From Thiohalomonas sp041685045 (GTDB lineage: Bacteria > Pseudomonadota > Gammaproteobacteria > Thiohalomonadales > Thiohalomonadaceae): a stretch of 64,000 nt of DNA. Below, one piece after another: positions 32,911 through 42,217 of the stretch (positions are counted from its first letter, which is position 1; each line of letters opens with the position of its first letter). Under the pieces are notes generated by a model. That model made no database searches and was not told the origin of the DNA. It worked only from the letters and a program-made list of their open reading frames with translations. The DNA is taken from assembly GCA_041685045.1 (NCBI GenBank), contig JAWLGP010000021.1:1-64000 (forward strand). Direction: 5' to 3'. Both the position numbers and the translations under genes were made by a program.

Positions 32911-33881
32911 CAGGTCTGGCTCATCTCAGTGGCCACCTCGATGGCGTAGGCGAGGCTGCCGGTACTGACCTTGCCCGTACCGGCCAGCGCCAGCGCCGTG
33001 CCGTGGTCGACGGAAGTCCGCACCAGCGGCAGGCCGAGGGTGACGTTCACGGCGTTGCCGAACCCCTTGTGTTTAAGCACCGGCAGGCCCTGGTCGTGGT
33101 ACATGGCCAACACCGCATCCACCCCCTCCAGCGCCGGCGGCGTGAAGGCGGTGTCGGCCGGCAGCGGGCCAACGAGATCGAAGCCGCGCCCGCGAAGCGC
33201 CTGCAGTGCCGGCGTGATCACCTCCAGCTCCTCGCGCCCCAGGTGGCCCTCCTCGCCGGCGTGCGGGTTCAGGCCACAGACGGCGATACGCGGCCGCTGG
33301 AGCCGAAAACGACGCCGCAGATCGCCGTCGAGGATGGTCAAGGTCTCGATCAAGCCGTCGCGGGTAATGGCCGCCGGCACGTCGGCCAGTGGCAGGTGGG
33401 TGGTGGCGAGAGCCACCCGCAGGCCCGGCGTGGCCAGCATCATCACCACCCGGTCGATCCCGGCCCGGGCCGCGAGGAACTCGGTATGGCCGGTGAACGG
33501 AACGCCGGCCTCGTTGATCACCGCCTTGTGCACCGGTGCGGTGACCATGGCGGCGAAACGCCCGTCGATACAACGGTCGACCGCGACCTCGAGGGTCTCG
33601 AGCACGTAGCGGGCGTTGGCCGGATCGAGCCGCCCCGGCTCGGCCGGTTGCCGCAGCGGCACCGGCAGCACGCTGAGGGTTCCGGCTTCCCGCGCGGCCG
33701 CTTCACCGTCGCGGTACCCGATCACCCGCAGCGGCAGCCCGAGCCGGCGGGCGCGGTCCGCCAACAGCTCCGGATCGGCCACCACCACCAGCGACTCGGC
33801 GCGCGGGTGCTGCGCGAGCAGGACGCAGAGGTCGGGACCGATGCCGGCCGGCTCACCGGCGGTGATGACTATGGGTTTCAT
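32910..33881 (-). CDS. pdxA: 4-hydroxythreonine-4-phosphate dehydrogenase
   Basis: The protein has 323 residues from ATG 33881. Signature segments: ITAGEPAGIGPDLCVLLA at the N-terminus, MVTAPVHKAVINEAG, FTGHTEFLA with a metal-binding His, VCGLNPHAGEEGHLG, and MYHDQGLPVLKHKGFG with a second metal-binding His. It oxidises 4-phosphohydroxy-threonine in vitamin B6 (pyridoxal phosphate) synthesis. It overlaps rsmA and follows surA across a repeat-filled gap of about 190 bases. PLP is the cofactor of the GcvP subunits encoded later in the window, though no direct link is implied. Confidence 0.97.
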   Translation of the reverse strand: MKPIVITAGEPAGIGPDLCVLLAQHPRAESLVVVADPELLADRARRLGLPLRVIGYRDGEAAAREAGTLSVLPVPLRQPAEPGRLDPANARYVLETLEVAVDRCIDGRFAAMVTAPVHKAVINEAGVPFTGHTEFLAARAGIDRVVMMLATPGLRVALATTHLPLADVPAAITRDGLIETLTILDGDLRRRFRLQRPRIAVCGLNPHAGEEGHLGREELEVITPALQALRGRGFDLVGPLPADTAFTPPALEGVDAVLAMYHDQGLPVLKHKGFGNAVNVTLGLPLVRTSVDHGTALALAGTGKVSTGSLAYAIEVATEMSQT

Positions 33882-33910
33882 GGGGTGGTGGGTGCTCGAT
33901 CCGATAGGAC

Positions 33911-34050
33911 AGGGTTAACAGGATTAACAGGATTAACAGGATTAACAGGATTTTTTAGGTTAAATACCGCTCGAAAAATCAGATGGGCACAATCTCTAAA
34001 TCCACAAAACCCATCCTGTTAATCCTGAAAACATCCTGTTAATCCTGTTG
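33911..34050. repeat. ATTAACAGG microsatellite in inverted arrangement
   Basis: About four units of GGATTAACA run from 33911 to 33952, and the reverse complement (CCTGTTAAT units) runs 34013-34050. The two arms can form a long hairpin in the surA-pdxA gap. This 9-base repeat is a familiar intergenic type in Gammaproteobacteria. Confidence 0.85.
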
Positions 34051-34070
34051 AATTGGAAACGCTCCGAACC

Positions 34071-35366
34071 TCAACTATCGAGCATCACCTTCACGTAGGC
34101 CTCGTCGCGTAGCCGGCGCAGCCAGTTCTGGAGTTCCTCTTCGACCTTGCGTTCACGCAGGGCGTTGTGGGCCCGGGTACGCAGGAAGGTGTCGGTGTCG
34201 TCATAGTCCCGGCGCTCCAGTACCTGCACGATGTGCCAGCCGAAGTCGCTCTTGAACGGTTCACTGATCTGCCCCGGTGCCAGTTCACCCAGGGCCTTTT
34301 CGAAGGCGGGCACGAACTGACCGGGGTTGGCCCAGCCGAGGTCGCCGCCCTTGGGGGTGGAGCCCGGGTCCTGGGAGTGGGTGCGGGCCAGTTTGGCAAA
34401 GTCTTCGCCTGAGATGACCCGATCCCGCAGCCGGGCCAGACGGCTGCGGGCGTCGTCGTCGGAGGTGAGTTCGTCGGTGCGGATCAGGATGTGACGGGCG
34501 TGGGTCTGCTGCACCAGGTGCCGTTGCTCCCCGCGGCGGCCTTCGAGGCGGATGATATGGAAGCCGCTGGAGCTGCGGATGGGGTCGCTGACGTCGCCTT
34601 CCTGCATATCGGCCATCAGGTCGGCGAACAGCGTCGGCAACTGGTCACCACGCCGCCAACCCAGATCCCCTCCTTCGAGGGCCTGTTGTCCATCCGAATG
34701 GGCAACGGCCAGTTCCCGAAAATCCTCGCCCGCCCGCAAGCGCCCCACCAGGCCTTCCGCCTCGTTACGGGCGGCCTGCACCTGTTCGGGCGTCGGTGCC
34801 TCGGGCGTAGCCACCAGGATGTGGGAGAGGTGGTATTCGGCACCTTCCAACTGCTGCGAGGTTTGCCGCTCCAGCAGGAAATCCACTTCCCGCGGGCTGA
34901 CGGTCACGCGGTTGGCCACCTCGCGGGCGCGCAGCCGGCTGATGACCATCTCATCCCGGATCTGCTCCCGGAAGGTGGCAAACGGAATCCCGTCCCGTTC
35001 CAGTACCTCACGAAACTGAGTGAGGCTGAGCCCATTGTCGCGCGCCACCTGTTCGATGGCGCGATTGACCGTCTCGTCGTCGACACGAATCCCGATGCGC
35101 TCGGCACGATCGAGTTGCAGCCGCTCCACAATCAAGCGTTCGAGCACCTGGCGGCGCAGCAGGTCGTCCGGGGGCAGCCGGGTGTTGTCGGCGGTGAGCC
35201 GCTGCTTGATGTTGTCGAGCCGGTTCTCCAACTCCTGAAGCGTGATCACGTTGTCGTCCACCACAGCGACGACGCGGTCGAGTTCCACGATCCGGGGTAC
35301 GCCGATGGCGGTTGCACTGCTCAGGAACAGCAGGAGGGTCGTTACGATGAGTGCCGATGATTTCAT
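34071..35366 (-). CDS. surA: periplasmic chaperone / peptidyl-prolyl isomerase SurA
   Basis: The protein has 431 residues from ATG 35366, at the start of a clear signal peptide (cleavage near residue 20-22). A SurA N-terminal domain (about 30-160, with ELDRVVAVVDDNVITLQEL) is followed by two parvulin PPIase domains (about 180-280 and 290-390), each with the H-IL and GGDLGW motifs, and a C-terminal helix. It escorts outer-membrane proteins to the BAM machinery. Its neighbour LptD is a well-known SurA-dependent client. It lies 10 bases after lptD, so lptD-surA-pdxA-rsmA is one operon. Confidence 0.97.
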   Translation of the reverse strand: MKSSALIVTTLLLFLSSATAIGVPRIVELDRVVAVVDDNVITLQELENRLDNIKQRLTADNTRLPPDDLLRRQVLERLIVERLQLDRAERIGIRVDDETVNRAIEQVARDNGLSLTQFREVLERDGIPFATFREQIRDEMVISRLRAREVANRVTVSPREVDFLLERQTSQQLEGAEYHLSHILVATPEAPTPEQVQAARNEAEGLVGRLRAGEDFRELAVAHSDGQQALEGGDLGWRRGDQLPTLFADLMADMQEGDVSDPIRSSSGFHIIRLEGRRGEQRHLVQQTHARHILIRTDELTSDDDARSRLARLRDRVISGEDFAKLARTHSQDPGSTPKGGDLGWANPGQFVPAFEKALGELAPGQISEPFKSDFGWHIVQVLERRDYDDTDTFLRTRAHNALRERKVEEELQNWLRRLRDEAYVKVMLDS

Positions 35367-35376
35367 GCAGTTTCCG

Positions 35377-37659
35377 TCATTCGAGTCCAAGGATGTCGCG
35401 CTCGATCTCGTCATCGAGCCCGCGGCCGACACGGGTCAGGCCCTTCAGTTCGAGCTGGATCATGATGCTGTTTTCCGTGTCGGAATCGATCACCCGTCCG
35501 CCGCGAAGGGTGCTTTTCAGGATCGAGCGGCCCACGAGGCGCAGGGACCAGCAGCAGTTCTGATATTCGAAACCCAGAACGGTATCCAGATCCTGTTCGT
35601 TCTCCAAATCGTAATTCCAGCGCCCCAACACGTTCCAGTGCGTGCTTACCGGCCAGAAGAAGGCCAGGTCCGTCATCTGTCGACTCTGAAGTCGCGTGGC
35701 CTTTTCCCGCTCGCGATAACTGAACACTACGGACTGGCGCGGGCCCGGCCGGTAACGGACCCGACTGGTCAGGGTCTCGGTGTCGTTGGTGTCGGGGTCC
35801 CACACGGTGGTCGCGGACAGGTCCAGGGCGTCGGTCGGCCGCGACCGCAGTTCACCCACCAGGTTGGAGTAGTCCCGGGTCGCCACCGGTGAGCCCGGAT
35901 TGAGTCCCACTCGTCGGTCGCGGAAATAAAAGATCTGACCGATGCCGGCGCTGGCCAGTTCCTTACCGCTCGCCGCATCCAGAAAACGGGTGCTGACAGC
36001 GGCCGAGATCTGATTGGCGTCCCCGACCCGGTCGGCGCCGGTGAAGCGGTTTTCCCGAAACAGCTGGGCAAAGCTCATGGAATAGGCGCGGGTGTCGAAC
36101 AGCGGCAGCTGCGACTGGTCCTCGTAGGGGACATAGAGATAAAACAGCCGCGGCTCGAGGGTCTGGATGTAGCGGTTGGCGCCGATGGCGAGGTCACGCT
36201 CGAAGAACAGGCCGCTGTCGAGGCTGAAGACAGGCAGCGTCCGTGTGGGGGTGGTGTCGGCCGCCGTCCGCTCCAAATCGTATTCGGTGTGACGCAGTGT
36301 CAGACGAGGGGTCAGGAACCCGGCCGCCCTTTCATAGGGCAGCATCAGCGCCGGGGCCAGGTCGACACGCTGGCCGATCACCTTGCTGGCACTTTCGTGG
36401 TCGAAGCGCACGTATTCACTGTACCAGCCGTATTCAAACGCCCCCTCGCCGATGGGTCGGGCGGTCTGCAGCAACAGTTGGGGCATCCGCTCATACTGCG
36501 GACTGCGATTCAGCACCTGGTAGTTCTGCACACGCCCCCGGAAACGCCAGTTGCTGCCGAGATAAACCAGATCGAGCCGTCGCTCCAGCTGCGTTTGGCT
36601 GGTGAGGCTCTGACTGGTGGCGAGGTCGAAGAAGTAGTTGTCGTCCGAGACCGAGTTGTACAGCGCATTTAGCCGCCAGTTCTCGGTCAGGTTCTGCCGA
36701 TGACTGAAGGCGAGGGAGGAGCGGTCGTCGCCGAACAACGCATCGTCCGGCAGGTACTCGCCGCTGATCTCGCCGGCCCCGGTCGGGAACAGATAACGGA
36801 ATTCACCATACAGCATGGCGCCCCGCTCCTCGATGTAGTGCGGGGTGATGGTGGCATCGCGATTGGGGGCGATGTTCCAGTAGTAGGGCACGGCCAGTTC
36901 GAAGCCGTTGGTGTCGGAAGAACCGATGGACGGAGCCAGCAGGCCGCTTTTTCGTCCGGACAGAGGGAAATTGAGATAAGGCGTGTAGACGAACGGCACC
37001 CCCATGAACGCGACCGAAACGTTCCAGGCCTCTCCGGTGTTGGTGGCCTCGTCCAGCGCCAACCGCTCGGCATTCAGCTGCCAATCCTTCTGTCCGGGCG
37101 GGCAGGTGGAGTAGGTGACCGTCCCCAGTTCGGTGAACTCGGGGGTGATGATGTCCACCAGCTCCGCGTGACCGAAGCCGTGGGCCGCCGGCAGATAGAA
37201 GTCGGCGTCGTGCACCACCCCACTGTCCCGTTCCAGCCGCATCTCCGCGCGAACACCATCGAGTTGCAGGTCCAGGGTGCGATAGCCGACGTCGCCAATC
37301 ACCGTCAGCACGTCGGTGCGCTGGTTGTAAATCACCTCCTCCCCGGTCAGGAGTTGGTCGTCGCGAACCACCTCTACCCCGCCACTGAAGACATTGATCT
37401 GCTCCCCGCTGGAGCGCAGCCGGCCGGCCTGCACGTAGGTGACGCCCGGCTGCCGCTCGGCCGGCAGTACCACTGCCGGCGGCGGCGCCGGGCACAGCGT
37501 CCACTGCCGGTCGCTCTCGGACCCCGAAGCATCCTCCTGGGCAGAGGCGGCGGTCGCCAGGATGAGCGCCGCCAGGGCGGTCAATGGGAAGGGAGGTTTG
37601 GGCAACTGCTTGGTTCCGGTTAGGCTGACGGCGGCTCGAAAAACGGCATAAGGTCGCAT
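35377..37659 (-). CDS. lptD: LPS-assembly protein LptD
   Basis: The protein has 760 residues from ATG 37659. It has an N-terminal signal peptide ending ATAASA, an OstA/LptA-like beta-jellyroll domain (about 60-200, with GGVEVVRDDQLLTGEEVIYN split as GGVEVVRDD and LLTGEEVIYN), then a 26-strand type beta-barrel with the NYFFDLA and QVLNRSPQYERMPQLLL regions. A pair of cysteines in YQNCCW near the C-terminus is the usual site for inter-domain disulphides. It places lipopolysaccharide in the outer leaflet with LptE. First gene of the operon; it is divergent from the AmgK-like gene. Confidence 0.96.
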   Translation of the reverse strand: MRPYAVFRAAVSLTGTKQLPKPPFPLTALAALILATAASAQEDASGSESDRQWTLCPAPPPAVVLPAERQPGVTYVQAGRLRSSGEQINVFSGGVEVVRDDQLLTGEEVIYNQRTDVLTVIGDVGYRTLDLQLDGVRAEMRLERDSGVVHDADFYLPAAHGFGHAELVDIITPEFTELGTVTYSTCPPGQKDWQLNAERLALDEATNTGEAWNVSVAFMGVPFVYTPYLNFPLSGRKSGLLAPSIGSSDTNGFELAVPYYWNIAPNRDATITPHYIEERGAMLYGEFRYLFPTGAGEISGEYLPDDALFGDDRSSLAFSHRQNLTENWRLNALYNSVSDDNYFFDLATSQSLTSQTQLERRLDLVYLGSNWRFRGRVQNYQVLNRSPQYERMPQLLLQTARPIGEGAFEYGWYSEYVRFDHESASKVIGQRVDLAPALMLPYERAAGFLTPRLTLRHTEYDLERTAADTTPTRTLPVFSLDSGLFFERDLAIGANRYIQTLEPRLFYLYVPYEDQSQLPLFDTRAYSMSFAQLFRENRFTGADRVGDANQISAAVSTRFLDAASGKELASAGIGQIFYFRDRRVGLNPGSPVATRDYSNLVGELRSRPTDALDLSATTVWDPDTNDTETLTSRVRYRPGPRQSVVFSYREREKATRLQSRQMTDLAFFWPVSTHWNVLGRWNYDLENEQDLDTVLGFEYQNCCWSLRLVGRSILKSTLRGGRVIDSDTENSIMIQLELKGLTRVGRGLDDEIERDILGLE

Positions 37660-37741
37660 AGGATAACGTTTCGCTTCAAATTCCCGAAGCCTGGTGCCCG
37701 TTTTGGTGAGAACAACCGGGCCGCTACCGGGGTCGGATCGC

Positions 37742-37747
37742 TATAAT
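37742..37747 (+). promoter_or_regulatory. candidate -10 box for the amgK-like gene
   Basis: TATAAT lies 29 bases before GTG 37777 in the divergent lptD/amgK region. A matching -35 hexamer is not convincing. Confidence 0.35.
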
Positions 37748-37776
37748 GGGGCCTGTCGACGAAACCGGACCCGACC

Positions 37777-38775
37777 GTGCCACAACGCGTTCAACAGCTT
37801 ACCCGCTGGTTGCAGCGGGATTTGGGACTGCCGCCATTCGAGCTGACCCCGGCATCGGCCGACGCCAGCTTTCGCCGCTATTTCCGTATCCGCTTCGGCG
37901 GCGAGTCGCGCATCGCCATGGATGCCCCGCCCGAGAAGGAGGACATCGTTCCGTTTGTCCGCATCGCGCGGGCCTTGCGTGCGATCGGACTGAACGTCCC
38001 CGAGATCCACCACGAAAACCACGCAGAAGGCTTTCTCCTGCTCGGGGATCTCGGCGATCAGCCGTACCTCGACGCGCTAAACCATGACAGCGTGGAGCGA
38101 CTCTATGGCGACGCGCTCGGGGCGCTGGCCATCTTGCAGGCATGCGGCCCCGGAGCGGAGCTGCTGCCCACCTATGACCGGGCACTGCTGCTGCGGGAGA
38201 TGGAGCTGTTCCGCGAGTGGTTCGTGGGCCGCCACCTCGGCCTGACCCTCGACGAGCGCGAACAGCGCCTGCTGGACCGGAGCTTCGACCTGCTCGCCGA
38301 GGCGGCACTTTCCCAACCCCAGGTGACGGTGCACCGTGATTACCACTCCCGCAATCTGATGGTGGGCGAGCATAACCCCGGGATCATCGACTTCCAGGAT
38401 GCGGTGGTCGGCGCCGTCACCTACGACCTGGTCTCGCTCCTGCGCGACGCCTATGTCGCTTGGCCGCGGGAGCGGGTCGACGAGTGGGTGCTCGGCTACC
38501 ACGATTTGGCGGTCGATTCCGGCATCCTGCGCGAGCGGGGCGAGGAGCGTTTTCTGCGTTGGTTCGACCTGATGGGGGCCCAGCGCCACCTGAAGGTGCT
38601 CGGGATCTTCTGCCGCCTGAACTACCGCGACGGCAAATCACGCTACCTGGATGACCTGCCGCTCACCCTCGATTACCTGCGCGAGGAGGCGGGCCGTCAG
38701 CCCGAGTTGGCGGAGCTAGGCGCGTTCCTGGAAGAGCGGGTGGTGCCGGTGGTTGCCGGGGCAGTGGAAAGTTGA
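37777..38775 (+). CDS. amgK: AmgK-like N-acetylmuramate/N-acetylglucosamine kinase
   Basis: The protein has 332 residues from GTG 37777. It has an aminoglycoside-phosphotransferase (APH) fold: SFRRYFRI and VPEIHHENHAEGFLLLGDLGD in the N-lobe, the catalytic loop VTVHRDYHSRNLMVG, and metal-binding IIDFQDAVVG. AmgK phosphorylates the anomeric hydroxyl of MurNAc and GlcNAc in a peptidoglycan recycling route known from Pseudomonas. There amgK and murU stand beside lptD, as amgK does here. No murU-type uridylyltransferase follows; mtfA comes next. The name rests on fold and location. Confidence 0.8.
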   Translation: MPQRVQQLTRWLQRDLGLPPFELTPASADASFRRYFRIRFGGESRIAMDAPPEKEDIVPFVRIARALRAIGLNVPEIHHENHAEGFLLLGDLGDQPYLDALNHDSVERLYGDALGALAILQACGPGAELLPTYDRALLLREMELFREWFVGRHLGLTLDEREQRLLDRSFDLLAEAALSQPQVTVHRDYHSRNLMVGEHNPGIIDFQDAVVGAVTYDLVSLLRDAYVAWPRERVDEWVLGYHDLAVDSGILRERGEERFLRWFDLMGAQRHLKVLGIFCRLNYRDGKSRYLDDLPLTLDYLREEAGRQPELAELGAFLEERVVPVVAGAVES

Positions 38776-38906
38776 TCGTGGATAAAACCCGTCGCAGAGA
38801 CGCAGAGGCGCAGAGGGGATGAATTGATGGGGGACAGCTGCCTCGAAGCTCCGGTGCGGCTCTGGACCAATACGGCCTATGTGGCCGCGATCGTCGGTTA
38901 GAGGGT

Positions 38907-39653
38907 ATGTGGCCGTTTCGCGCTTGGCGGCGAAAGCGTCTGCTCGCCGGCCATCTGGTGGGCCAGGCTCTGTTCGATGACGTGTCGGGTACGCTGCCGC
39001 TGTTGGCGCGCCTCGATGGCGGGGAGCGGGGCCGTCTGCGTGAGCTGGTCACGCTGTTTCTCCACGAGAAGTCCATCGAGGGGGCCCACGATCTGGTCAT
39101 CGACGCTCGGATGGCGCTGCAGATTGCGCTGCAGGCCTGCCTGCCGGTGCTGCACCTCGGCATCGACTGGCTGGATGGCTGGGTATCGGTGGTGGTGCAT
39201 CCGGGGGAGTTCCTGGTCGACCATGAGGAGGCGGATGAGGCGGGCGTGGTGCACCGGGTCCGGGAGGTGCGCAGCGGGGAGTCGTGGGAGCGGGGTCCGC
39301 TGGTCCTCTCCTGGGACGACGTCACCGCCGGCTGCCAACTGGACGGCTACAACGTGGTCATCCACGAAATCGCCCACAAGCTGGATGCCCTGAACGGGCC
39401 GGCCGACGGCTTTCCCCCGCTGCACCGCCACATGGACCCGCAGGCCTGGTCCGCCGCCTTCAGCACCGCCTTCGAGGACCTGGCGGCCCGCGCCGATGCC
39501 GGCGAGGAGACCGCCATCGACCCCTACGCCGCCGAGGCCCCGGAGGAGTTTTTTGCGGTCACCAGCGAATACTTTTTCGAGTTGCCGGAGGTGCTGATGG
39601 CTGCGTACCCCGAGGTGTACGACCAGCTCACGAGTTTCTACCGCTCACGGTAG
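38907..39653 (+). CDS. mtfA: zinc-dependent peptidase MtfA
   Basis: The protein has 248 residues from ATG 38907. It has the HEIAH zinc motif (153-157) in NVVIHEIAHKLDALNG and a downstream AxEEFFAVTSEYFF segment that supplies the third ligand. In E. coli, MtfA (YeeI) binds the repressor Mlc and so affects glucose phosphotransferase expression, and it has aminopeptidase activity. Mlc and PTS genes are not in this window. The upstream gap of 130 bases has no recognisable gene. The gene is followed directly by dispersed repeats. Confidence 0.93.
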   Translation: MWPFRAWRRKRLLAGHLVGQALFDDVSGTLPLLARLDGGERGRLRELVTLFLHEKSIEGAHDLVIDARMALQIALQACLPVLHLGIDWLDGWVSVVVHPGEFLVDHEEADEAGVVHRVREVRSGESWERGPLVLSWDDVTAGCQLDGYNVVIHEIAHKLDALNGPADGFPPLHRHMDPQAWSAAFSTAFEDLAARADAGEETAIDPYAAEAPEEFFAVTSEYFFELPEVLMAAYPEVYDQLTSFYRSR

Positions 39654-39722
39654 GATGGGCAAAGGAGCGAAGCGACGTGCCCATCGCGGTTGGCGGTGAT
39701 GGGCACGCTGCGCTTTGCCCTA
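39651..39722. repeat. GTAGGATGGGCAAAG-type inverted repeat
   Basis: GTAGGATGGGCAAAGGAGCG and CGCTGCGCTTTGCCCTAC, with inner GTGCCCATC/GATGGGCAC, make a long imperfect hairpin just after mtfA. It is a common dispersed intergenic repeat type and might end the mtfA transcript, though no T-run is seen. Confidence 0.75.
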
Positions 39723-39730
39723 CGCTCTTG

Positions 39731-39812
39731 TAGATGTGGTGAGCCCGCGAACCGCATCTTCCGCGGCGCCCCGCAACCACCGGTGCGGTTCGTTCCTCAC
39801 CGCACCCTACGA
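39731..39812. repeat. solo copy of the 106-bp satellite family
   Basis: GATGTGGTGAGCCCGCGAAC at 39731 and CGGTGCGGTTCGTTCCTCAC near 39785 reproduce, on the opposite strand, the two hairpins of the satellite at 14032-14980. This is one unit, not an array. Confidence 0.75.
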
Positions 39813-39819
39813 ACTGACA

Positions 39820-40752
39820 TCAAAGGTGACGCCCGAATGCCTCGTGGAAGCGGCTCTTGAACTCGTCCATGGAGAAGCGATGATTCTGGGTGCCGTGGTG
39901 TTCCACCTTGATGGCGCCCATCAGCGAGGCGATGCGGCCGGTGGTCTCCCAATCCATGTCGTTCATCAAGCCGTAGAGCAGGCCGGCGCGGTAGGCGTCG
40001 CCGCAGCCGGTCGGGTCGTTGACCGCGCGCGCCGGAGCGGCTGGCACCTCCATCCGGTGGCCGGGGGTGTAGACCACCGAACCGTGGGCACCACGGGTGA
40101 CGATCAGGGCATCGACCCTCTCTGCCACCTCGTGGGGACTGAGGCCGGTCCGCTCCTCCAGCAACTGCGCCTCGTAGTCGTTGACCGCCACCCAGCTGGC
40201 CTGTTCGATAAAGCGCAGCAGGTCGTCGCCGTTGAACAGCGGCATACCCTGGCCGGGGTCGAAGATGAACGGGATGCCTGCGTCGGCGAACTGCTCGGCG
40301 TGCTCGATCATGCCGTCGCGGCCATCCGGAGCAACGATGCCGATGGACACCCCCTCGGCATCACCCACTGAATTTTCGTGGGCGTAACTCATCGCCCCCG
40401 GGTGGAAGGCGGTGATCTGGTTGTCGTCCAGGTCGGTGGTGATGAAGGCCTGGGCGGTGTAGGTGTTATCGAGCACCCGGATATGGCGGGTGTCGATGCC
40501 GCACACCTCCATCCACTGGGCGTAGAGGTCGAAGTCGCGGCCCACGGTGGCCATCGGCATCGGCTGGCCGCCGAGCAGCTTCAGGTTATAAGCGATGTTG
40601 CCCGCGCAGCCGCCGAACTCCCGTCGCATGTCCGGCACCAGGAACGAGACGTTCAGGATGTGCACCTGTTCCGGCAGGATGTGGTTCTTGAAGCGGTCGT
40701 GAAACACCATGATGGTGTCGAAGGCGACGGAGCCGCAGATGAGCGCAGACAT
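39820..40752 (-). CDS. PfkB-family carbohydrate/nucleoside kinase (adenosine kinase-like)
   Basis: The protein has 310 residues from ATG 40752, with AGAGAGAA upstream. Ribokinase-fold features: the N-terminal GSVAFDTIMVF, FGGCAGNIAYNLKLLGG, VNDYEAQLL, VTRGAHGSVVY, and the catalytic DPTGCGDAYRAGLLYGL with the general-base Asp. The pattern is closest to bacterial adenosine kinase-like PfkB members. The substrate (adenosine, ribose or another) is not certain from sequence. It stands alone between repeats and the DUF5666 cluster. Confidence 0.85.
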   Translation of the reverse strand: MSALICGSVAFDTIMVFHDRFKNHILPEQVHILNVSFLVPDMRREFGGCAGNIAYNLKLLGGQPMPMATVGRDFDLYAQWMEVCGIDTRHIRVLDNTYTAQAFITTDLDDNQITAFHPGAMSYAHENSVGDAEGVSIGIVAPDGRDGMIEHAEQFADAGIPFIFDPGQGMPLFNGDDLLRFIEQASWVAVNDYEAQLLEERTGLSPHEVAERVDALIVTRGAHGSVVYTPGHRMEVPAAPARAVNDPTGCGDAYRAGLLYGLMNDMDWETTGRIASLMGAIKVEHHGTQNHRFSMDEFKSRFHEAFGRHL

Positions 40753-40836
40753 CGTTTCTCTCTTGGTTGTGATGGAAATAACCCCGAGGTAACTAAACCA
40801 GCGGGGCGCACCGAATTCAAGCCCGGCGGGTGCCGA

Positions 40837-42213
40837 TCAGTCGCTGTCCACCGCGGTAGCCACGAATCGCCGCAACCCAGGATCCCAAGCGCCGTTCAGT
40901 TCAATCTCGTCACCCGCGCTGAGCCCCGCCAACACACCGGGCAACTGGGTCATGTCCACAGTGACGCCGCCGATTTCCAGCAACGCCCCATCAATGGCGT
41001 CCACGGGACCCCCGATGCTCTGCTCGCCGCCGTCTTCGAACTCGATTTCCGTGGCCAGCAAGCCATTGCCATTCCGGCCGGCGTGAACCTCGAGGAAATC
41101 GCCTGCCCGCACATCCTGAAGGAAGGTGGCCTTGTTTTCGATGACTGTGGCCGCGCCGACGGCGATATCCTGGTTGAACAGACGAACGGTCCCGGCCGTG
41201 CTGTCGATGGAGAGCACCTCACCGGCAAACTCGAGCTCGCTCTCGGTGTGCATTTCGATCTCTTCGGCCACCAGGATACCGTCGCGAAGCTCCCCTTCCG
41301 CCTCGACTCGTTGGCCGGGGACAAAGTGTACGCCGCCAGTGTCGGTATCGGCCGTGATTCGAACGGTCACGCCGTTAACAACCAGCCGGTTGCTGTTCAC
41401 GGCCGTAATGATACCTTCCACTTCGGCGTGGGCCCCGTCCTCCCCCGCCATCACGTCATCCTCGATCGAGAGCTCGGTGGCGACCAGGGCGGTGCCGTCG
41501 TAGTTGCCCTTCACCTCGACCCACTGCCCGACAGCCGGAACGAAGTCTGGGGCTACGGCAGAGAGATCCACCACCAGGCCTGACTGGAGTACTAACCGGT
41601 TGGCCGACACGCTGGCGATGACGTCCTCCACCTCCACCGAGCCGCCCACCGCCCAGCCGCCGTCCACCGCCACCCGGGTGGCGTGAAAGTCGCCGCCGGT
41701 GCCGCGAAAGCCGCTCACTTCTACGTGGTCGCCGTCCTGCAGCGTGGTCAGGCCGGTCACCAACCGTGCGCCATTGCTGCCTTCGAATCGGGTGGTGGGC
41801 GAGACATATACCGCCTGACCGAGGAGCTCGAACTGCGACGCGCCGACATCGATCCCGGCAGCCGGCCCGCGCAGAGCGCTGTCGTAGACAATGCGATCCG
41901 CCGTCCCGGTGGTGCCGTCCGCGTTGACTCTCCCTTCGACCCGTACCACCATGCCGATGCGAAGGACTGCGCGCTCGTCCGAGCCGTCGTAGGTGCCGCC
42001 TGGAACGACAATCCGCGTTTTGCCGTCGGTCGTGTACTCGACGCCATTGACGAACACGCTGCCGTATCCGGTCACCGGCCCCATGGAAACACCGGACCCG
42101 CCGATACCGCCCTCGGACACGAGGCCACCGGCCCCTCCTCCTCCGCAGGCGACCAACAGCAGTGCCACCGCAAGGGCAGCGGCGGCGCAGCGGAACCTGT
42201 GTAGCGCGAACAT
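40837..42213 (-). CDS. DUF5666 repeat lipoprotein (paralogue 1)
   Basis: The protein has 458 residues. I choose ATG 42213, where a lipoprotein signal with lipobox LVAC begins; the frame extends far upstream over the DUF6502 gene and is rejected. After a Gly-rich linker come repeated small beta domains of the DUF5666 type, each with a GxVxxV, VRV(E)GRV and ATxI pattern: VTGYGSVFVNGVEYTTDG, MVVRVEGRV, VEVSGFRGTGGDFHATRV and more. They are probably OB-like beta barrels exposed in the periplasm or at the outer membrane. Function unknown. It lies 4 bases after DUF6502, so the two are co-transcribed. Confidence 0.8.
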   Translation of the reverse strand: MFALHRFRCAAAALAVALLLVACGGGGAGGLVSEGGIGGSGVSMGPVTGYGSVFVNGVEYTTDGKTRIVVPGGTYDGSDERAVLRIGMVVRVEGRVNADGTTGTADRIVYDSALRGPAAGIDVGASQFELLGQAVYVSPTTRFEGSNGARLVTGLTTLQDGDHVEVSGFRGTGGDFHATRVAVDGGWAVGGSVEVEDVIASVSANRLVLQSGLVVDLSAVAPDFVPAVGQWVEVKGNYDGTALVATELSIEDDVMAGEDGAHAEVEGIITAVNSNRLVVNGVTVRITADTDTGGVHFVPGQRVEAEGELRDGILVAEEIEMHTESELEFAGEVLSIDSTAGTVRLFNQDIAVGAATVIENKATFLQDVRAGDFLEVHAGRNGNGLLATEIEFEDGGEQSIGGPVDAIDGALLEIGGVTVDMTQLPGVLAGLSAGDEIELNGAWDPGLRRFVATAVDSD

Positions 42214-42217
42214 GATT

